A stretch of 64,000 nt of DNA from Malaya genurostris (lineage: Eukaryota > Arthropoda > Insecta > Diptera > Culicidae), in assembly GCF_030247185.1 (NCBI RefSeq), contig NC_080570.1, positions 163,344,882 through 163,408,881 on the forward strand, read 5' to 3'. This document shows, piece by piece, positions 57,118 to 64,000 of the stretch. Positions within the stretch are counted from its first letter, which is position 1. Every line of letters begins with the position of its first letter. Both the position numbers and the translations under genes were made by a program. Under the pieces are notes generated by a model, which was given only the letters and a program-made list of their open reading frames with translations, ran no database searches and was not told the DNA's origin.

Positions 57118-57357
57118 GTTTATAATTTCCTAAAATAATATGAAAATATGAAAAAGTTGGATTTTTGTGTTTGATAGTTTCAATCGACCAAAAATAAAAG
57201 TAAGACTTGAAATTTTCGAAAAATTACCTTGTTTCATATAGTCAAAAGTCAAAAATCAAAAGTCAAAAAGTCCAAAAGTCTAAAAGTCAAAAAGTCAAAA
57301 CGTCAAAAAGTCGGAAAGTCAAAAAATCAAAACGTCAATAAGTCGGAAAGTCAATAG
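57118..57357. repeat. 238-bp block, founder copy
   Basis: Begins gtttataatttcctaaaata and ends in a ladder of gtcaaaa(a)-type 8-10-bp units that lead directly into the GTTAAGAA array. Its left neighbour is unique intron sequence, unlike the copies at 60445 and 61076. Confidence 0.9.
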
Positions 57358-60300
57358 GAAGTTAAGAAGTTAAGAGGTTAAGAAGTTAAGAAGTTAAGAA
57401 GTTAAGAAGTTAAGAAGTTAAGAAGTTAAGAAGTTAAGAAGTTAAGAAGTTAAGAAGTTAAGAAGTTAAGAAGTTAAGAAGTTAAGAAGTTAAGAAGTTA
57501 AGAAGTTAAGAAGTTAAGAAGTTAAGAAGTTAAGAAGTTAAGAATTTAAGAAGTTAAGAAGTTAAGAAGTTAAGAAGTTAAGAAGTTAAGAAGTTAAGAA
57601 GTTAAGAAGTTAAGAAGTTAAGAAGTTAAGAAGTTAAGGAGTTAAGAAGTTAAGAAGTTAGGAAGTTAGGAAGCTAAGAAGTTAAGAGGTTAAGAAGTTA
57701 AGAAGTTAAGAAGTTAAGAAGTTAAGAAGTTAAGAAGTTAAGAAGTTAAGAAGTTAAGAAGTTAAGAAGTTAAGAAGTTAAGAAGTTAAGAAGTTAAGAA
57801 GTTAAGAAGTTAAGAAGTTAAGAAGTTAAGAAGTTAAGAAGTTAAGAAGTTAAGAAGTTAAGAAGTTAAGAAGTTAAGAAGTTAAGAAGTTAAGAAGTTA
57901 AGAAGTTAAGAAGTTAAGACGTTAAGAAGTTAAGAAGTTAAGAAGTTAAGAATTTAAGAAGTTAAGAAGTTAAGAAGTTAAGAAGTTAAGAAGTTAAGAA
58001 GTTAAGAAGTTAAGAAGTTAAGAAGTTAAGAAGTTAAGAAGTTAAGAAGTTAAGAAGTTAAGAAGTTAAGGAGTTAAGAAGTTAAGAAGTTAAGAAGTTA
58101 AGAAGTTAAGAAGTTAAGGAGTTAAGAAGTTAAGAAGTTAGGAAGTTAGGAAGCTAAGAAGTTAAGAGGTTAAGAAGTTAAGAAGTTAAGAAGTTAAGAA
58201 GTTAAGAAGTTAAGAAGTTAAGAAGTTAAGAAGTTAAGAAGTTAAGAAGTTAAGAAGTTAAGAAGTTAAGAAGTTAAGAAGTTAAGAAGTTAAGAAGTTA
58301 AGAAGTTAAGAAGTTAAGAAGTTAAGAAGTTAAGAAGTTAAGAAGTTAAGAAGTTAAGAATTTAAGAAGTTAAGAAGTTAAGAAGTTAAGAAGTTAAGAA
58401 GTTAAGAAGTTAAGAAGTTAAGAAGTTAAGAAGTTAAGAAGTTAAGAAGTTAAGAAGTTAAGAAGTTAAGAAGTTAAGAAGTTAAGAAGTTAGGAAGTTA
58501 GGAAGCTAAGAAGTTAAGAGGTTAAGAAGTTAAGAAGTTAAGAAGTTAAGAAGTTAAGAAGTTAAGAAGTTAAGAAGTTAAGAAGTTAAGAAGTTAAGAA
58601 GTTAAGAAGTTAAGAAGTTAAGAAGTTAAGAAGTTAAGAAGTTAAGAAGTTAAGAAGTTAAGAAGTTAAGAAGTTAAGAAGTTAAGAAGTTAAGAAGTTA
58701 AGAAGTTAAGAAGTTAAGAAGTTAAGAAGTTAAGAAGTTAAGAAGTTAAGAAGTTAAGACGTTAAGAAGTTAAGAAGTTAAGAAGTTAAGAATTTAAGAA
58801 GTTAAGAAGTTAAGAAGTTAAGAAGTTAAGAAGTTAAGAAGTTAAGAAGTTAAGAAGTTAAGAAGTTAAGAAGTTAAGAAGTTAAGAAGTTAAGAAGTTA
58901 AGGAGTTAAGAAGTTAAGAAGTTAGGAAGTTAGGAAGCTAAGAAGTTAAGAGGTTAAGAAGTTAAGAAGTTAAGAAGTTAAGAAGTTAAGAAGTTAAGAA
59001 GTTAAGAAGTTAAGAAGTTAAGAAGTTAAGAAGTTAAGAAGTTAAGAAGTTAAGAAGTTAAGAAGTTAAGAAGTTAAGAAGTTAAGAAGTTAAGAAGTTA
59101 AGAAGTTAAGAAGTTAAGAAGTTAAGAAGTTAAGAAGTTAAGAAGTTAAGAAGTTAAGAAGTTAAGAAGTTAAGAAGTTAAGAAGTTAAGAAGTTATGAA
59201 GTTAAGAAGTTAAGAAGTTAAGAAGTTAAGAAGTTAAGAAGTTAAGAAGTTAAGAAGTTAAGAAGTTAAGAAGTTAAGAAGTTAAGAAGTTAAGAAGTTA
59301 AGAAGTTAAGAAGTTAAGAAGTTAAGAAGTTAAGAAGTTAAGAAGTTAAGAAGTTAAGAAGTTAAGAAGTTAAGAAGTTAAGAAGTTAAGAAGTTAAGAA
59401 GTTAAGAAGTTAAGAAGTTAAGAAGTTAAGAAGTTAAGAAGTTAAGAAGTTAAGAAGTTAAGAAGTTAAGAAGTTAAGAAGTTAAGAAGTTAAGAAGTTA
59501 AGAAGTTAAGAAGTTAAGAAGTTAAGAAGTTAAGAAGTTAAGAAGTTAAGAAGTTAAGAAGTTAAGAAGTTAAGAAGTTAAGAAGTTAAGAAGTTAAGAA
59601 GTTAAGAAGTTAAGAAGTTAAGAAGTTAAGAAGTTAAGGAGTTAAGAAGTTAAGAAGTTAAGAAGTTAGGAAGTTAAGAAGTTAGGAAGTTAGGAAGCTA
59701 AGAAGTTAAGAGGTTAAGAAGTTAAGAAGTTAAGAAGTTAAGAAGTTAAGAAGTTAAGAAGTTAAGAAGTTAAGAAGTTAAGAAGTTAAGAAGTTAAGAA
59801 GTTAAGAAGTTAAGAAGTTAAGAAGTTAAGAAGTTAAGAAGTTAAGAAGTTAAGAAGTTAAGAAGTTAAGAAGTTAAGAAGTTAAGAAGTTAAGAAGTTA
59901 AGAAGTTATGAAGTTAAGAAGTTAAGAAGTTAAGAAGTTAAGAAGTTAAGAAGTTAAGAAGTTAAGAAGTTAAGAAGTTAAGAAGTTAAGAAGTTAAGAA
60001 GTTAAGAAGTTAAGAAGTTAAGAAGTTAAGAAGTTAAGAAGTTAAGAAGTTAAGAAGTTAAGAAGTTAAGAAGTTAAGAAGTTATGAAGTTAAGAAGTTA
60101 AGAAGTTAAGAAGTTAAGAAGTTAAGAAGTTAAGAAGTTAAGAAGTTAAGAAGTTAAGAAGTTAAGAAGTTAAGAAGTTAAGAAGTTAAGAAGTTAAGAA
60201 GTTAAGAAGTTAAGAAGTTAAGAAGTTAAGAAGTTAAGAAGTTAAGAAGTTAAGAAGTTAAGAAGTTAAGAAGTTAAGAAGTTAAGAAGTTAAGAAGTTA

Positions 60301-60444
60301 AGAAGTTAAGAAGTTAAGAAGTTAAGAAGTTAAGAAGTTAAGAAGTTAAGAAGTTAAGAAGTTAAGAAGTTAAGAAGTTAAGAAGTTAAGAAGTTAAGAA
60401 GTTAAGAATTTAGGAAGTTAAGAAGTTAAGAAGTTATAATTTAA
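57358..60444. repeat. 8-bp satellite (GTTAAGAA)n, array 1
   Basis: About 3.1 kb of the 8-bp unit. Variant strings (ggagttaag, gttaggaagttaggaagcta, agaggttaag) recur in the same order, with the gctaag marker at 57673, 58153, 58505, 58937 and 59697. Confidence 0.97.
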
Positions 60445-60682
60445 GTTTATAATTTCCTAAAATAATATGAAAATATGAAAAAGTTGGATTTTTGTGTTTG
60501 ATAGTTTCAATCGACCAAAAATAAAAGTAAGACTTGAAATTTTCGAAAAATTACCTTGTTTCATATAGTCAAAAGTCAAAAATCAAAAGTCAAAAAGTCC
60601 AAAAGTCTAAAAGTCAAAAAGTCAAAACGTCAAAAAGTCGGAAAGTCAAAAAATCAAAACGTCAATAAGTCGGAAAGTCAAT
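60445..60682. repeat. 238-bp block, copy 2
   Basis: Nearly identical to 57118-57357 but embedded in array sequence on both sides. Confidence 0.95.
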
Positions 60683-61075
60683 AAGAAGTTAAGAAGTTAA
60701 GAGGTTAAGAAGTTGAGAAGTTAAGAAGTTAAGAAGTTAAGAAGTTAAGAAGTTAAGAAGTTAAGAAGTTAAGAAGTTAAGAAGTTAAGAAGTTAAGAAG
60801 TTAAGAAGTTAAGAAGTTAAGAAGTTAAGAAGTTAAGAAGTTAAGAAGTTAAGAAGTTAAGAAGTTAAGAAGTTAAGAAGTTAAGAAGTTAAGAAGTTAA
60901 GAAGTTAAGAAGTTAAGAAGTTAAGAAGTTAAGAAGTTAAGAAGTTAAGAAGTTAAGAAGTTAAGAAGTTAAGAAGTTAAGAAGTTAAGAAGTTAAGAAG
61001 TTAAGAAGTTAAGAAGTTAAGAAGTTAAGAAGTTAAGAATTTAGGAAGTTAAGAAGTTAAGAAGTTATAATTTAA
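60683..61075. repeat. 8-bp satellite, array 2
   Basis: About 390 bp between block copies 2 and 3. Block plus array form a 631-bp unit (60445 to 61076). Confidence 0.95.
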
Positions 61076-61315
61076 GTTTATAATTTCCTAAAATAATATG
61101 AAAATATGAAAAAGTTGGATTTTTGTGTTTGATAGTTTCAATCGACCAAAAATAAAAGTAAGACTTGAAATTTTCGAAAAATTACCTTGTTTCATATAGT
61201 CAAAAGTCAAAAATCAAAAGTCAAAAAGTCCAAAAGTCTAAAAGTCAAAAAGTCAAAACGTCAAAAAGTCGGAAAGTCAAAAAATCAAAACGTCAATAAG
61301 TCGGAAAGTCAATAA
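61076..61315. repeat. 238-bp block, copy 3
   Basis: Nearly identical to copy 2, including the agttgagaag variant just after it. Confidence 0.95.
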
Positions 61316-64000
61316 GAAGTTAAGAAGTTAAGAGGTTAAGAAGTTGAGAAGTTAAGAAGTTAAGAAGTTAAGAAGTTAAGAAGTTAAGAAGTTAAGAAGT
61401 TAAGAAGTTAAGAAGTTAAGAAGTTAAGAAGTTAAGAAGTTAAGAAGTTAAGAAGTTAAGAAGTTAAGAAGTTAAGAAGTTAAGAATTTAAGAAGTTAAG
61501 AAGTTAAGAAGTTAAGAAGTTAAGAAGTTAAGAAGTTAAGAAGTTAAGAAGTTAAGAAGTTAAGAAGTTAAGGAGTTAAGAAGTTAAGAAGTTAGGAAGT
61601 TAGGAAGCTAAGAAGTTAAGAGGTTAAGAAGTTAAGAAGTTAAGAAGTTAAGAAGTTAAGAAGTTAAGAAGTTAAGAAGTTAAGAAGTTAAGAAGTTAAG
61701 AAGTTAAGAAGTTAAGAAGTTAAGAAGTTAAGAAGTTAAGAAGTTAAGAAGTTAAGAAGTTAAGAAGTTAAGAAGTTAAGAAGTTAAGAAGTTAAGAAGT
61801 TAAGAAGTTAAGAAGTTAAGAAGTTAAGAAGTTAAGAAGTTAGGAAGTTAAGAAGTTAAGAAGTTAAGAAGTTAAGAAGTTAAGAAGTTAAGAAGTTAAG
61901 AAGTTAAGAAGTTAAGAATTTAAGAAGTTAAGAAGTTAAGAAGTTAAGAAGTTAAGAAGTTAAGAAGTTAAGAAGTTAAGAAGTTAAGAAGTTAAGAAGT
62001 TAAGAAGTTAAGAAGTTAAGGAGTTAAGAAGTTAAGAAGTTAGGAAGTTAGGAAGCTAAGAAGTTAAGAGGTTAAGAAGTTAAGAAGTTAAGAAGTTAAG
62101 AAGTTAAGAAGTTAAAAAGTTAAGAAGTTAAGAAGTTAAGAAGTTAAGAAGTTAAGAAGTTAAGAAGTTAAGAAGTTAAGAAGTTAAGAAGTTAAGAAGT
62201 TAAGAAGTTAAGAAGTTAAGAAGTTAAGAAGTTAAGAAGTTAAGAAGTTATGAAGTTAAGAAGTTAAGAAGTTAAGAAGTTAAGAAGTTAAGAAGTTAAG
62301 AAGTTAAGAAGTTAAGAAGTTAAGAAGTTAAGAAGTTAAGAAGTTAAGAAGTTAAGAAGTTAAGAAGTTAAGAAGTTAAGAAGTTAAGAAGTTAAGAAGT
62401 TAAGAAGTTAAGAAGTTAAGAAGTTAAGAAGTTAAGAAGTTAAGGAGTTAAGAAGTTAAGAAGTTAGGAAGTTAAGAAGTTAGGAAGTTAGGAAGCTAAG
62501 AAGTTAAGAGGTTAAGAAGTTAAGAAGTTAAGAAGTTAAGAAGTTAAGAAGTTAAGAAGTTAAGAAGTTAAGAAGTTAAGAAGTTAAGAAGTTAAGAAGT
62601 TAAGAAGTTAAGAAGTTAAGAAGTTAAGAAGTTAAGAAGTTAAGAAGTTAAGAAGTTAAGAAGTTATGAAGTTAAGAAGTTAAGAAGTTAAGAAGTTAAG
62701 AAGTTAAGAAGTTAAGAAGTTAAGAAGTTAAGAAGTTAAGAAGTTAAGAAGTTAAGAAGTTAAGAAGTTAAGAAGTTAAGAAGTTAAGAAGTTAAGAAGT
62801 TAAGAAGTTAAGAAGTTAAGAAGTTAAGAAGTTAAGAAGTTAAGAAGTTAAGAAGTTAAGAAGTTAAGAAGTTAAGAAGTTAAGAAGTTAAGAAGTTATG
62901 AAGTTAAGAAGTTAAGAAGTTAAGAAGTTAAGAAGTTAAGAAGTTAAGAAGTTAAGAAGTTAAGAAGTTAAGAAGTTAAGAAGTTAAGAAGTTAAGAAGT
63001 TAAGAAGTTAAGAAGTTAAGAAGTTAAGAAGTTAAGAAGTTAAGAAGTTAAGAAGTTGAGAAGTTAAGAAGTTAAGAAGTTAAGAAGTTAAGAAGTTAAG
63101 AAGTTAGGAAGTTAGGAAGCTAAGAAGTTAAGAAGTTAAGAAGTTAAGAAGTTAAGAAGTTAAGAAGTTAAGAAGTTAAGAAGTTAAGAAGTTAAGAAGT
63201 TAAGAAGTTAAGAAGTTAAGAAGTTAAGAAGTTAAGAAGTTAAGAAGTTAAGAAGTTAAGAAGTTAAGAAGTTAAGAAGTTAAGAAGTTAAGAAGTTAAG
63301 AAGTTAAGAAGTTAAGAAGTTAAGAAGTTAAGAAGTTAAGAAGTTAAGAAGTTAAGAAGTTAAGAAGTTAAGAAGTTAAGAAGTTAAGAAGTTAAGAAGT
63401 TAAGAAGTTAAGAAGTTAAGGAGTTAAGAAGTTAAGAAGTTAGGAAGTTAAGAAGTTAGGAAGTTAGGAAGCTAAGAAGTTAAGAGGTTAAGAAGTTAAG
63501 AAGTTAAGAAGTTAAGAAGTTAAGAAGTTAAGAAGTTAAGAAGTTAAGAAGTTAAGAAGTTAAGAAGTTAAGAAGTTAAGAAGTTAAGAAGTTAAGAAGT
63601 TATGAAGTTAAGAAGTTAAGAAGTTAAGAAGTTAAGAAGTTAAGAAGTTAAGAAGTTAAGAAGTTAAGAAGTTAAGAAGTTAAGAAGTTAAGAAGTTAAG
63701 AAGTTAAGAAGTTAAGAAGTTAAGAAGTTAAGAAGTTAAGAAGTTAAGAAGTTAAGAAGTTAAGAAGTTAAGAAGTTAAGAAGTTAAGAAGTTAAGAAGT
63801 TAAGAAGTTATGAAGTTAAGAAGTTAAGAAGTTAAGAAGTTAAGAAGTTAAGAAGTTAAGAAGTTAAGAAGTTAAGAAGTTAAGAAGTTAAGAAGTTAAG
63901 AAGTTAAGAAGTTAAGAAGTTAAGAAGTTAAGAAGTTAAGAAGTTAAGAAGTTAAGAAGTTAAGAAGTTAAGAAGTTAAGAAGTTGAGAAGTTAAGAAGT
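61316..64000. repeat. 8-bp satellite, array 3 (runs off the window)
   Basis: At least 2.68 kb. The gctaag marker is at 61607, 62055, 62495, 63119 and 63471, with the same flanking variants as in array 1. Confidence 0.97.

Noticed and set aside
57358..64000. CRISPR array, telomere or centromere repeat
   Set aside because: There are no spacers, the unit is not a TTAGG-type telomere, and the array sits in a frq intron.

Overview
This window is animal nuclear DNA, most likely from a mosquito (Culicidae, culicine-like). The reasons are tandem C2H2 zinc-finger genes with 55-81 nt introns, a frequenin/NCS-1 gene with very long introns, and abundant short TIR elements. There are also mariner and mosquito-type DD37E Tc1/mariner remnants, a decayed non-LTR retrotransposon and a tRNA-derived SINE. 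No species can be named from the sequence alone.

Left third (1-24268): a cluster of five C2H2 zinc-finger genes, called A to E here. A (+, cut by the window edge) and C (+) are close paralogues that also share about 600 bp of 3' flank. B (+) and E (+) are paralogues with the same exon layout. E is intact. B is broken twice: by a 5.5-kb Ty3/gypsy LTR element (4792-10317) inserted in a TGERP finger linker, and by a 380-bp insert in a later finger. D (-) is an intact 542-residue protein with 17 fingers. B to E each carry a psi-K-x-E (SUMO-like) motif near the start. MITE-like elements fill the spaces.

Middle (24269-36747): no convincing gene. It holds a dead non-LTR retrotransposon containing a nearly perfect 400-bp palindrome, a mariner pseudogene, a 3.2-kb element bounded by inverted repeats of more than 100 bp, and the presumed frq 3' UTR.

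Right half (36751-64000): frequenin (frq, NCS-1), minus strand. Six coding exons can be read (54988-55012, 54764-54812, 51916-52005, 45450-45528, 42571-42659, 36862-37029). All junctions are GT-AG with compatible phases, and the joined reading matches the NCS-1 family. The first exon (about 21 codons with the myristoylation signal) lies beyond the window. After the TAA stop the same frame stays open for 37 protein-like, GC-richer codons, a candidate stop-codon readthrough extension. The introns hold an intronless gene (48019-48765, GARIN/FAM71-like), a nested DD37E transposon, several MITEs and an 11-bp minisatellite of about 1.18 kb starting 35 nt from a splice donor. Intron 1 also holds a hierarchical 8-bp satellite (GTTAAGAA) of more than 6 kb that runs off the right edge.
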